Source: Aerococcus sp. UBA6277
Lineage (GTDB): Bacteria; Bacillota; Bacilli; Lactobacillales; Aerococcaceae
Direction: 5' to 3'
DNA: 11,242 bases
Assembly: GCF_002440555.1 (NCBI RefSeq)
Contig: NZ_DJUR01000022.1
Span: forward strand, 1 to 11,242
Shown: positions 1 to 6,380 of the stretch, one piece after another
How positions within the stretch are numbered: position 1 is the first letter of the stretch
How the letters are laid out: the number at the start of each line of letters is the position of its first letter
Position numbers and translations under genes: made by a program
The notes under the pieces: generated by a model
Database searches by the model: none
Told to the model about the DNA's origin: nothing
Seen by the model: the letters and a program-made list of their open reading frames with translations, nothing else

Positions 1-937
1 GTTTTAACAGAGAGTAGTTGATAACAGAAATATAGTCAGCACCTTCATCCATAGCTTCTTGAAAAAGGCTTTCTAACGGATTTAGGACAGCCATTTCAAC
101 CCCTGCTTCATCAGCCAGTGTTTTGGCCATGCTGTCTGATCCTGCTTCTTCGTAGTAGATATATTGAATATCATTTTCTTTTACGTAGTCAGCTAATTCG
201 GCTAGACGGGCTGCTGATGGTTCCTCTTCAGGTGTTAGACCAGCAATCCCGATTTGATTTAAACCGTAATCAACGGCTAGATAGGTGAAGGCAGTATGAG
301 AAGTAACGAAGTCTTGGCGACTAGCATTCTCAAAGGCTTCTGCATATAAGGCATCTAACTCATTTAATTCTTCCATATAAGCATCCGCATTGCCTTGGAA
401 TTCTTCGGCCATATCTGGATATAATTCGCTTAATTGGGCTGTAATAGATGCCACTTCCATGATGGCACGATATGGTGACACCCAAGTGTGTGGGTCGTAG
501 GCGTGTGAGTGACCTTTGTGTCCTTCTTCATCAGAGTGATCGTGGTCATAGTCGTCTTCAGAACCTGGCAGTAGGACCATGTTTTCAGTTCCTTTAATCA
601 CATTTACATCTTCGTTGATGCTGGATTCTGCAGAAGGCACCCAAGTTTCCATATTTTCATTGTGGTAAATTAGGGCATCTGATTCGTTTAGGGCCGCAAT
701 TTGTTTTGCAGAAGGTTCATAGTCATGGGCTTCTGTGCCCGCTGGTACCATTAAACTCACGTCAGCTTGGTCGCCAACAATTTCTTTTGTGAAGGCATAA
801 ACAGGGTATATCGTTGTTGCAATTTCTAATTTGTCCCCATCATTTCCCACATCTGCCTCAGTATTTGCTTGTCCACATGCACCCACAAGGGCAGCTCCCA
901 TTAAGGTCAATAAAGCGAATGTCAAACTCTTATTCAT
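1..937 (-). CDS. adcA: Zinc ABC transporter substrate-binding lipoprotein (AdcA/ZnuA type), 3' end outside window
   Basis: Surface lipoprotein of a cluster A-I ABC importer that captures Zn2+ and delivers it to the membrane permease. The frame is open from ATG at 937 to the left edge (312 codons visible). It has a signal peptide with lipobox VGAC (lipidated Cys21). The solute-binding fold follows from IYPVYAF (43-49), then AHDYEPS with His71, a His/Asp-rich loop about 127-147 (DYDHDHSDEEGHKGHSH), DPHTW with His150, and SHTAFTYL with His214. By family alignment the fourth ligand is probably Glu289. The His-rich loop is typical of zinc rather than manganese binders. The visible part reaches about the end of the binding domain, so whether a C-terminal ZinT domain follows (full AdcA) cannot be seen. 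A GAGAGGA ribosome binding site precedes the start, and a Zur-like box lies about 90 bp upstream, so zinc repression is likely. Permease and ATPase genes are not in the window. Confidence 0.93.
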   Translation of the reverse strand, partial: MNKSLTFALLTLMGAALVGACGQANTEADVGNDGDKLEIATTIYPVYAFTKEIVGDQADVSLMVPAGTEAHDYEPSAKQIAALNESDALIYHNENMETWVPSAESSINEDVNVIKGTENMVLLPGSEDDYDHDHSDEEGHKGHSHAYDPHTWVSPYRAIMEVASITAQLSELYPDMAEEFQGNADAYMEELNELDALYAEAFENASRQDFVTSHTAFTYLAVDYGLNQIGIAGLTPEEEPSAARLAELADYVKENDIQYIYYEEAGSDSMAKTLADEAGVEMAVLNPLESLFQEAMDEGADYISVINYSLLK

Positions 938-989
938 CAATGTATCCTCTCTTCCAAAATAATATTCAATCACATGTATTTGGGTACCC

Positions 990-1019
990 AATATATTTTT
1001 TTGCCTTAGCTAGGGGCAA
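990..1019 (-). promoter_or_regulatory. Candidate promoter of the zinc-binding lipoprotein gene
   Basis: On the minus strand TTGCCC (1014-1019) and TATATT (990-995) are separated by 18 bases, directly downstream of the Zur-like box. The spacing is acceptable but the -35 match is moderate. The spacer carries a TTTGCC/GGCAAA inverted repeat (1000-1020). Confidence 0.35.
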
Positions 1020-1026
1020 AGTTAGT

Positions 1027-1047
1027 AAATCGTAATCGTTACGATTT
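1027..1047. promoter_or_regulatory. Zur-type zinc operator
   Basis: A perfect inverted repeat has 9-bp arms (AAATCGTAA / TTACGATTT) around a 3-base centre. Its core TCGTAATCGTTACGA differs at one position from the Bacillus Zur consensus TCGTAATNATTACGA. It sits upstream of the zinc-binding lipoprotein gene, the expected target. It does not resemble the streptococcal AdcR site (TTAACNNGTTAA), which argues for a Fur-family Zur regulator. The nitrilase-family gene diverges about 170 bp away and is probably unaffected. Confidence 0.82.
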
Positions 1048-1158
1048 GATATCGGCTAATTTATCACATGGCGGATCAAGTAGTCAACTAAAATTTACAG
1101 GAAATGTCCGTCATATAGACCGCGAAGGCTCTTTTTCCAAGGAAATAAGCCCTTTAAA

Positions 1159-1186
1159 TTACTTTTGGAAGGGACTCCTATATAAT
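1159..1186 (+). promoter_or_regulatory. Candidate promoter of the nitrilase-family gene
   Basis: A perfect TATAAT (1181-1186) lies 16 bases after a weak -35 (TTACTT, 1159-1164). Transcription would begin near 1193, downstream of the in-frame ATG at 1185. This supports translation from 1212/1215 instead. Confidence 0.55.
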
Positions 1187-1214
1187 GGAGAAAAGGGTTA
1201 TTAGGAGGAATATG

Positions 1215-2006
1215 ATGAAAATTGCGATTGTACAAGCATCCTTACAACAAAGCCAGGTGGCAGAGAATTTTCAAACGATCCAAGCGTTGATGGAAGAAGC
1301 GACGGCCAATCAACCGGATGTGATTGTGCTGCCAGAATTATGGAATACATCCTTCTTACCGGAAGACGTGAAAGAGCGAGCGGACGAGGATGGCAAGGTG
1401 AGTCGTCAATTTTTAAGCCAGTTCGCTAAAAACTACCAAGTCAATGTGGTTGGGGGTTCGGTGGCTAATAGGCGTGGTGACAAGCTATTTAATACGGCCT
1501 ATATCTATAACCGAAAAGGGCAAGAGATTGCAGCTTATGATAAGGCCCATTTATTCTCACCGGCCAAGGAAAATGGTTATTTTGAAGCGGGTGAAGCGAG
1601 TGTGACCTTTGAATTGGACGGGGTCAAATGTGGTATTGTCACTTGTTATGACTTGCGTTTCCCTGAGTGGGTGCGGGCCTTAGCCTTGGCAGATGCACAG
1701 ATTGTATTTGCGCCGGCTGCCTGGCCTGAAGTCCGGAATCTACATTGGGATACTTTGGGTCGGGCACGGGCAATCGAAAACCAGTTGTTTGTCGTATCGG
1801 CTAATTCAAGAGGACCGGTTAATGGGGACGAAGAGACTTTATATGGCGGTCATTCAGCCATCATTGATCCTTGGGGCGAGTATGTTGTTTCTCCTGATTT
1901 ACAAGTAGGCGTAAAATACGGTGAGATAGACCTTTCTGTTATTGAAGGCATTCGTTCATCGATTAACGTCTTTAATGACCGGAGACCAGACATCTATAAT
2001 ATATAA
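1215..2006 (+). CDS. Carbon-nitrogen hydrolase (nitrilase superfamily, omega-amidase-like)
   Basis: Cytosolic amidase of the nitrilase superfamily, 263 aa, the normal length for the single-domain branch. The Glu-Lys-Cys triad is visible: Glu41 in LPELW, Lys110 in YDKAHLF and Cys144 in TCYDLRFPEW. The family tail RRPDIY is also present. This sequence style is closest to the YafV/MtnU/Nit2 branch, whose members hydrolyse 2-oxoglutaramate, 2-oxosuccinamate or alpha-keto-gamma-methylthiobutyramate; the actual substrate cannot be read from sequence. Start choice: AGGAGG at 1203-1208 gives 6 bases of spacing to ATG 1215 and 3 to ATG 1212. An in-frame ATG at 1185 overlaps the -10 box and is unlikely. 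No methionine-salvage genes are adjacent, so the pathway role stays open. Confidence 0.92.
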   Translation: MKIAIVQASLQQSQVAENFQTIQALMEEATANQPDVIVLPELWNTSFLPEDVKERADEDGKVSRQFLSQFAKNYQVNVVGGSVANRRGDKLFNTAYIYNRKGQEIAAYDKAHLFSPAKENGYFEAGEASVTFELDGVKCGIVTCYDLRFPEWVRALALADAQIVFAPAAWPEVRNLHWDTLGRARAIENQLFVVSANSRGPVNGDEETLYGGHSAIIDPWGEYVVSPDLQVGVKYGEIDLSVIEGIRSSINVFNDRRPDIYNI

Positions 2007-2017
2007 GTGATAAAAAA

Positions 2018-2045
2018 TTGAAGCTGTTTTTCTATATGTTATAAT
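2018..2045 (+). promoter_or_regulatory. Promoter of the PepSY lipoprotein gene
   Basis: TTGAAG (2018-2023), a 16-base spacer, and an extended -10 TGTTATAAT (2037-2045). This is one of the strongest promoter matches in the window. Start of transcription is expected around 2052, just before the leader hairpin. Confidence 0.7.
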
Positions 2046-2054
2046 TTATAAAAG

Positions 2055-2072
2055 GTTAGCCATCGGGCTAAC
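2055..2072 (+). repeat. Leader hairpin upstream of the PepSY lipoprotein
   Basis: GTTAGCC and GGCTAAC form a perfect 7-bp stem around the tetraloop ATCG. No T-run follows, so it is not an intrinsic terminator for the gene before it. It falls within a few bases of the predicted transcription start, so it would either cap the mRNA 5' end (stability) or act as a DNA operator. Confidence 0.6.
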
Positions 2073-2111
2073 TATAGTAGTCGACACTATGCTTAACGAA
2101 AGGGAGATTCC

Positions 2112-2594
2112 ATGAAATTAAAAACAGGTGCGCTAACATTATTCGCTTCAGTATTCTTACTTGCGGCATGCGGTAACAGTGGCAATGAAGATACGACTAC
2201 AAGCGAAACAGCTGAAACAACCAGCCAAGAAGCTTCTTCAACAGAAACAAGCTTTGAAACGGTACCTAGTTCAGAAGACACGTCAGGTGACGACGCGGAT
2301 GACAATGTCAATGATAGCAACGAGAGCGCAAGCTCAAGTGAAGCCAACCAAGCTGCTTCAGGAGAATTCATTTCTGAAGATGAAGCGTGGCAAATTGCTC
2401 TAGACGACGCTGGTCTAACTGAAGATGCCTTAACAGCACGTGAAATTGAATTAGATGATGTGGATGACGACGATGATGATTACGATGACGTTGCCCATTA
2501 TGAAATTGAATTTACTGTAGAGGGCGACCGTGAATTTGAATATGATATCGACGCAACAACAGGTAATATCTTAAATGCTGAAAAAGACAACTAA
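2112..2594 (+). CDS. Lipoprotein with C-terminal PepSY domain
   Basis: 160-aa secreted lipoprotein. A signal peptide (MKLKTG then a hydrophobic stretch) ends in lipobox LAAC with Cys20. Residues about 21-88 are a low-complexity Ser/Thr/Glu/Asp linker that would hold the domain off the membrane. The C-terminal 70 residues form one PepSY unit: ISEDEAWQIALDDAGL, an aspartate run (DDVDDDDDDYDD, about 115-126), YEIEFTVEG and YDIDATTGNIL. PepSY domains are proposed to modulate proteases or bind ligands at the cell surface; no specific partner is indicated here. It is monocistronic: its own promoter and a terminator flank it. A GGGAG ribosome binding site precedes ATG 2112. The linker is extremely acidic, giving a strongly negative protein. 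Confidence 0.9.
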   Translation: MKLKTGALTLFASVFLLAACGNSGNEDTTTSETAETTSQEASSTETSFETVPSSEDTSGDDADDNVNDSNESASSSEANQAASGEFISEDEAWQIALDDAGLTEDALTAREIELDDVDDDDDDYDDVAHYEIEFTVEGDREFEYDIDATTGNILNAEKDN

Positions 2595-2612
2595 TTAAAA
2601 TTTGAATTTAGT

Positions 2613-2646
2613 AAGGGTGGTACTGAAAGTGTCACCTTTTTATTTT
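2613..2646 (+). terminator. Intrinsic terminator after the PepSY lipoprotein
   Basis: A 12-bp stem (with three G-T wobbles) closes on the triloop GAA: AAGGGTGGTACT against AGTGTCACCTTT. A T-rich run to 2646 follows. It lies 18 bases after the stop codon. Confidence 0.85.
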
Positions 2647-2736
2647 AGCTAAAGATAATAGACACTTAAATGCTTATTTTCTTTCGGTCTGAGCGAGTCC
2701 GAGTCCTGTTTGCTAGTATTTTTCTGATTTCTTTTC

Positions 2737-2742
2737 TATAAT
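2737..2742 (+). promoter_or_regulatory. Candidate -10 element for the OsmC/AKR unit
   Basis: A perfect TATAAT lies 61 bases before the OsmC-like start, after a terminator, so a promoter is needed here. No convincing -35 is present at 16-18 bases; TTGCTA at 2710-2715 is 21 bases away. The leader contains a GGACT/AGTCC inverted repeat around 2762-2780. Confidence 0.4.
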
Positions 2743-2802
2743 AAAGTATCAAGAAGTTAGTGGACTTGTAATGCAGTCCCTATATGGGTGAGGAGTGAAT
2801 AG

Positions 2803-3186
2803 ATGACCTTACATTTAAATATGGCTGAGTTAGGTCCTGAGGCGGTCAACGACAATGGGAACAACTGGCCTTTGAATAAGGAAATTGGTTTTTCTCCTTT
2901 GAATACATTTGTCTTGGCGGTTGCGGCCTGTTCAGCGAGTGTATATCGGAATATTTTGAATAATTCAAAAATCGACCATACTTTCCATGACGTAGCCATT
3001 GATTTCGACCGTTCTGAGGAAAGTGCCAAACCAGTCACAGCAATCACAATTACCATGTACGTGAGTGTGGCTGAGGAAAATCAGGGACGTGCTGAGCGGG
3101 CAACCAAGATGATACACAAGTATTGTCCAGTGGTGCAAAGTATTGACCCAAATATTCAAGTGAATGAGATAGTTGTTTTTCAATAG
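2803..3186 (+). CDS. OsmC-like peroxiredoxin/stress protein
   Basis: 127-aa cytosolic protein of the OsmC/Ohr superfamily, whose members reduce organic or other hydroperoxides with a pair of cysteines. Both are visible: Cys43 in the helix after GFSPLNTFVLAVAAC and Cys108 in KYCPVVQSI, the usual spacing and context. The N-terminus is short compared with full OsmC (about 140 aa), placing it in the YhfA/OsmC-like group rather than Ohr proper, so the peroxide substrate is not assured. GAGGAG with a 7-base spacer precedes ATG 2803. The next gene, an aldo/keto reductase, starts 21 bases downstream, so the two are probably cotranscribed and may act together on oxidised lipids or carbonyl products (inference). 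Confidence 0.85.
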   Translation: MTLHLNMAELGPEAVNDNGNNWPLNKEIGFSPLNTFVLAVAACSASVYRNILNNSKIDHTFHDVAIDFDRSEESAKPVTAITITMYVSVAEENQGRAERATKMIHKYCPVVQSIDPNIQVNEIVVFQ

Positions 3187-3207
3187 AGAGCATATAAGGA
3201 GCGTGTA

Positions 3208-4020
3208 ATGATGGAATTTGTAACATTAAATAATGGGGTAGAAATGCCAATTTTAGGTACTGGTACCAATACTTTCGGTAAGGTTGACGGTGATTACTTG
3301 GGTGAAGTGACTGATGATACAACGGAATTAAAATCAGCGATTGCGGCAGGTTACCGTGCCATTGATACGGCGGTTGCATACCGCAATGAGTCGACTGTTG
3401 GTAAAGCAATCAAGGAATCTGGTTTACCGCGTGAGGACTTCTTTATCACCTCTAAGATCCCTGGTGATTTGGACCATGCGGGTTCAGCTGAAAAAGTGGA
3501 AGCGACTTTAAATGCATCACTTGAAGCATTACAAACAGACTACATTGACTTATACTTGATCCACCATCCTTGGGACAATGAAAATGAAATGTTACAAACT
3601 TGGTATGCTTTAGAAAATGCCTATAATGAAGGCAAAATTAGAGCTATCGGTGTATCTAACTTCGACCAAGACCAATTAGATATCATCATCGATAACGCGC
3701 GTATTCAACCAATGGTCAACCAAATTAAATCGAATGTTGAAGTATGGAACGATGACATTATTGAATATTCTGCTGAAAACGATGTGGTTGTCACAGCTTG
3801 GGCGCCAATGAAGGGAACTGACGAAAGTTCTCGTGCTATCTTAGATGAGATTGGTGCTCAATACGGCAAAACTTGGGGCCAAGTTTTACTTCGCTACCAA
3901 ATTGAACGTGGTGTGGTCGTGATTCCTAAGTCACATAACGCAGACCACCAAGCAGACAACTTGAATGTATTCGACTTTAACTTGAGCGACGCTGACAAAG
4001 AGAAAATCGCTAACTTATAA
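3208..4020 (+). CDS. Aldo/keto reductase
   Basis: 270-aa NAD(P)H-dependent carbonyl reductase with an (alpha/beta)8 barrel, usual length for bacterial AKR5-like enzymes (2,5-diketogluconate reductase / YvgN group). The catalytic tetrad is intact: Asp53 and Tyr58 (AIDTAVAYRNE), Lys83 (ITSKI) and His119 (LIHHPW). Cofactor and barrel motifs follow: GVSNF (148-152), VNQIKSN (170-176) and IPKSH (239-243). In the usual KSxxxxRIxEN cofactor motif the Arg is His247 and the Glu is Asp250, so binding of the NADPH 2'-phosphate may be altered. AAGGAG precedes ATG 3208 (6 bases); ATG 3211 is an equally possible start. It is the second gene of a unit with the OsmC-like protein and is closed by a strong terminator. 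Confidence 0.93.
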   Translation: MMEFVTLNNGVEMPILGTGTNTFGKVDGDYLGEVTDDTTELKSAIAAGYRAIDTAVAYRNESTVGKAIKESGLPREDFFITSKIPGDLDHAGSAEKVEATLNASLEALQTDYIDLYLIHHPWDNENEMLQTWYALENAYNEGKIRAIGVSNFDQDQLDIIIDNARIQPMVNQIKSNVEVWNDDIIEYSAENDVVVTAWAPMKGTDESSRAILDEIGAQYGKTWGQVLLRYQIERGVVVIPKSHNADHQADNLNVFDFNLSDADKEKIANL

Positions 4021-4039
4021 TATGACGATATTTTCTGGC

Positions 4040-4073
4040 AAAAGGTTATGACGGGAATGTTGTAGCCTTTTTT
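4040..4073 (+). terminator. Intrinsic terminator after the aldo/keto reductase
   Basis: A 13-bp stem (AAAAGGTTATGAC against GTTGTAGCCTTTT, with G-T wobbles), loop GGGAAT and a T6 run. It starts 19 bases after the stop codon. Confidence 0.9.
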
Positions 4074-4116
4074 ATATGGGAAAAATTTCTAAGGGGTATG
4101 GGATAATTGTGAATTT

Positions 4117-4125
4117 TGTTATAAT
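4117..4125 (+). promoter_or_regulatory. Extended -10 promoter of the MBL/YczE/AlkD unit
   Basis: TGTTATAAT is an extended -10 identical to that of the PepSY lipoprotein gene, 29 bases before the metallo-hydrolase start. The -35 region is poor, as is common when the extended -10 is present. Confidence 0.6.
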
Positions 4126-4154
4126 GAATTGATTGAAAAGGAGACACTGAAACG

Positions 4155-4865
4155 ATGAGACAATTAAAGCAATTAACAGAACGTGTGTATTATATGCCGG
4201 CGGATGGGGATTTGGACCGCCCGGTTTTAGGTTATATTAGAGGAGACAAGTTTTCCTTGCGGATCGATGCGGGGAATTCTGCTAGTCATGTAGCAAATTT
4301 TGACCAGGAAGTTGAACGTTTAGGATTGCCTAAAGAAGCTATGACTTTAATTACCCATTGGCATTGGGACCATACTTATGGCATTCATGCGGTGGATACG
4401 CCGGTCCTTGCTAATAAGAAAACTAATACCCAATTAGGCGTGATGGCTGAGTGGAAGTGGAATGAGGAGGCTATGCAAGAACGCCTTGAAACAGGCGAAG
4501 AGTGTGCTTTTTGTGACCAATATCTACGTGTTGAGTATGACAATCCAGTAAGCCAAATTAAAGTGAATCAGGCTGATTTAGAATTTGAGGGTAAGCTGAA
4601 TATTGATTTGGGTAACCTTGAAGTGGAAGTTTTCCCAGTGGTGAATCCGCATTCTGAAGATGGGATGATTATCTATATTCCGTCTGAAAAAGTTGCTTTT
4701 ATCGGGGATACAATTACGGAAGATTTCTACAACAATTCTTATTTGGATCCTGAGAAAATGGCTGTTTTACGTCAAAGTTTGAGTGAATTGGACGCTGATT
4801 TCTACTTACATGGGCACATTGACCCAGTTTCATTTGAGGAATTAGACGCGTTTATGCAAGTTTAG
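4155..4865 (+). CDS. Metallo-beta-lactamase-fold hydrolase
   Basis: 236-aa cytosolic MBL-fold protein. The dinuclear metal signature is HWHWDH (68-73), followed by metal-ligand candidates His166 (NPHSEDG), Asp185 (FIGDT) and His219/His221 (YLHGHID). No signal peptide, and no extra RNA-processing domain that would make it an RNase J or Z. Substrate is unknown; many such proteins are thioesterases or lactonases. An ECAFC motif (Cys117, Cys120) sits in the variable insert and could bind a further metal or form a disulfide. AAGGAG lies 11 bases before ATG 4155, a little long. It is first in a rightward run with the membrane protein (39-base gap) and the alkylation-repair-like gene. Confidence 0.88.
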   Translation: MRQLKQLTERVYYMPADGDLDRPVLGYIRGDKFSLRIDAGNSASHVANFDQEVERLGLPKEAMTLITHWHWDHTYGIHAVDTPVLANKKTNTQLGVMAEWKWNEEAMQERLETGEECAFCDQYLRVEYDNPVSQIKVNQADLEFEGKLNIDLGNLEVEVFPVVNPHSEDGMIIYIPSEKVAFIGDTITEDFYNNSYLDPEKMAVLRQSLSELDADFYLHGHIDPVSFEELDAFMQV

Positions 4866-4904
4866 TAATGGCAAAAAGAAGATTATTATAAAGGAGATTA
4901 TTAT

Positions 4905-5552
4905 ATGAAAGATTATTTGAATAAAGATTTACTGATCCGAGCCATTGTGGCTTTTATTGGCTGTGTGGCGATTGCATTTGGCATCTCATTATCTGGGACT
5001 ATCGATATGGGGATGGATCCGTATAGTGCCATGAATATGGGGATTTCGGCCTTAACTGGCATTCGATTTGGTACTGTAGTTGTTATTTTTAATGTATTTA
5101 TATTTTTAGCCGTAGTCTTCGTTGACCGTAGTCAATTTGGCCTGGGGACTATTATTAACTGGTTGTTTGTTGGTTATATTGTGGAATTCTTTGATTTCCT
5201 TTTAAACCAAGCAGGTTTGGGTGATGGTGATATGAATTTATTGATCCGTGTTGTATTTACCGTTATTGCCGGAACGGTATTCTTATTCGGTGCAGCCTTA
5301 TACATTTCGGCCGGAATCGGTACGGCACCCCTAGATGCAATTGCACCTACAGTTGAAGAGAGATCGAGATTTTCTTTTGCACAGATCCGATTTGCCCATG
5401 AAATTTTATGCTTACTGATAGCCCTATTATTAGGTGGTCCAGTTGGGTTGATGACTGTTTATTTAGGTTTCTTCGCAGGACCGATGATTTCAACATTTAG
5501 AACTAAATTGGCGGAACCTATTGTCAATAAATTAACTGGAAGCAAAGTTTAG
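4905..5552 (+). CDS. YczE/YitT-type integral membrane protein
   Basis: 215-aa protein with about five hydrophobic membrane segments (roughly 10-30, 52-73, 80-100, 112-135, 163-195) and a basic C-terminus. Two related glycine-rich turns, MGMDPYSAMNMG (35-46) and GIGTAPLDAI (137-146), are diagnostic of the YczE/YyaS membrane protein family and suggest an internal duplication. Members are of unproven function; Bacillus YczE has been linked to post-translational steps in antibiotic synthesis, which does not predict a role here. AAGGAG with an 8-base spacer precedes ATG 4905, lying between two copies of GATTATTATA (4881-4890 and 4896-4905). It is probably cotranscribed with its neighbours on both sides. 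Confidence 0.85.
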   Translation: MKDYLNKDLLIRAIVAFIGCVAIAFGISLSGTIDMGMDPYSAMNMGISALTGIRFGTVVVIFNVFIFLAVVFVDRSQFGLGTIINWLFVGYIVEFFDFLLNQAGLGDGDMNLLIRVVFTVIAGTVFLFGAALYISAGIGTAPLDAIAPTVEERSRFSFAQIRFAHEILCLLIALLLGGPVGLMTVYLGFFAGPMISTFRTKLAEPIVNKLTGSKV

Positions 5553-5610
5553 AAAGCTAGAAACGGCGAAGACTAAAAGTTGAGAGCGACTTGAAGGGAA
5601 GGGTGAGGGC

Positions 5611-6318
5611 ATGGAATACGCTGAAGTGATGACTGAATTGGAAGCTTTGGGAAAAGACCGGACCAAGAAAATATACCTTTCAAATGGGGCGGTTGAACCA
5701 TTATTTGGTGTAACAACGGAGTCAATGAAACCCATGCGGAAGGCCATTAAGATTGACCAAGACTTGGCTGAAGAATTATATGCATCCGGAAACTATGACG
5801 CTATGTACTTTGCGGGTGTAATTGCGGACGCCAACGCCATGACGGAATCGGATTATGACCGGTGGATGGACCAAGCATACTGCTTCATGTTGGCTGACTG
5901 GGTGGTTGCTGTGACCTTATCTGAAGCGGATATCGCCCAAGAAGTGGCGGACAAGTGGATTGCCTCTGGCGAAGAGTTGAGGATGTCAGCTGGCTGGTCG
6001 ACTTATTGCTGGTTGTTAGGCCGGTTGAAAGACGATAATTTTAGTGAGGATAAGTTGTCAGCTATGCTTGACCAGGTTAAGGAAACGATTCATGACCAGC
6101 CTGAACGGTCCAAACATTCTATGAACAACTTCGTGTATACGGTTGGCTTATCCTATATTCCCTTATCTGAAAAAGCCTTAGCGGTGGCTGAAGAAATTGG
6201 TGAAGTGGTGATTGAACGTGAACATAAGAAACCACAAACTTTGAATGCTTATGCGTCGATTCAAAAGGAAATTAAAAGAGACCGGATAGGTTTTAAACGT
6301 AAATACGTTAGATGTTAA
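5611..6318 (+). CDS. AlkD-like DNA alkylation repair protein
   Basis: 235-aa all-helical protein of the AlkD (HEAT-like repeat) superfamily, whose characterised members are glycosylases removing alkylated bases from DNA. Recognised from EALGKDRTKKIYLSNGAVEP, PLFGVTTESMKPMRKAIK, the helix pattern LAEELYASGNYDAMYFAGVIAD and the family-typical tail RIGFKRKYVRC. This branch differs from true AlkD in the active-site helix (here ADWVVAVTL, 96-104), so glycosylase activity is not assured. The C-terminal stretch about 203-217, where relatives known to me carry a CKVP motif, reads HKKPQTLNAY. Its start is fixed by ATG 5611 after a modest GAGGG; no better in-frame start lies upstream. A gap of 58 bases follows the YczE-type gene with no terminator between. 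Confidence 0.8.
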   Translation: MEYAEVMTELEALGKDRTKKIYLSNGAVEPLFGVTTESMKPMRKAIKIDQDLAEELYASGNYDAMYFAGVIADANAMTESDYDRWMDQAYCFMLADWVVAVTLSEADIAQEVADKWIASGEELRMSAGWSTYCWLLGRLKDDNFSEDKLSAMLDQVKETIHDQPERSKHSMNNFVYTVGLSYIPLSEKALAVAEEIGEVVIEREHKKPQTLNAYASIQKEIKRDRIGFKRKYVRC

Positions 6319-6325
6319 TTTAGAT

Positions 6326-6365
6326 AAAAAAGGTGCCTGCGATTTTGTTCGCGGGCACCTTTTTA
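6326..6365. terminator. Strong, probably bidirectional terminator
   Basis: A 16-bp stem, 6327-6342 against 6349-6364, with one T-G wobble and loop TTTTGT. It is flanked by A-run and T-run, so it works for the rightward AlkD-like gene and for the leftward SDR gene ending at 6381. This is the only convergent junction in the window. Confidence 0.93.
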
Positions 6366-6380
6366 CTTTATAATACAGGC

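Noticed and set aside
980..991. Perfect 12-bp palindrome TTGGGTACCCAA in the zinc-protein leader
   Set aside because: It lies near the likely transcription start, but it has no loop for a hairpin, does not match a regulator site I know, and a single short palindrome of this size can occur by chance.
814..1035. Rightward open frame across the zinc-protein start region
   Set aside because: It lies antisense to the N-terminus of the clear lipoprotein gene and its promoter, has no ribosome binding site and no family-like sequence.
1185..1214. Upstream in-frame ATG (1185) as the start of the nitrilase-family gene
   Set aside because: It overlaps the TATAAT box, would precede the start of transcription, and has no ribosome binding site, whereas ATG 1215 has AGGAGG at good spacing.
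2695..2706. GAGTCC tandem duplication upstream of the OsmC-like gene
   Set aside because: Only two 6-base copies, with no link to the promoter or other structure.
4881..4905. Direct repeat GATTATTATA flanking the ribosome binding site of the YczE-type gene
   Set aside because: A/T-rich, only two copies; most likely chance or a small local duplication without function.
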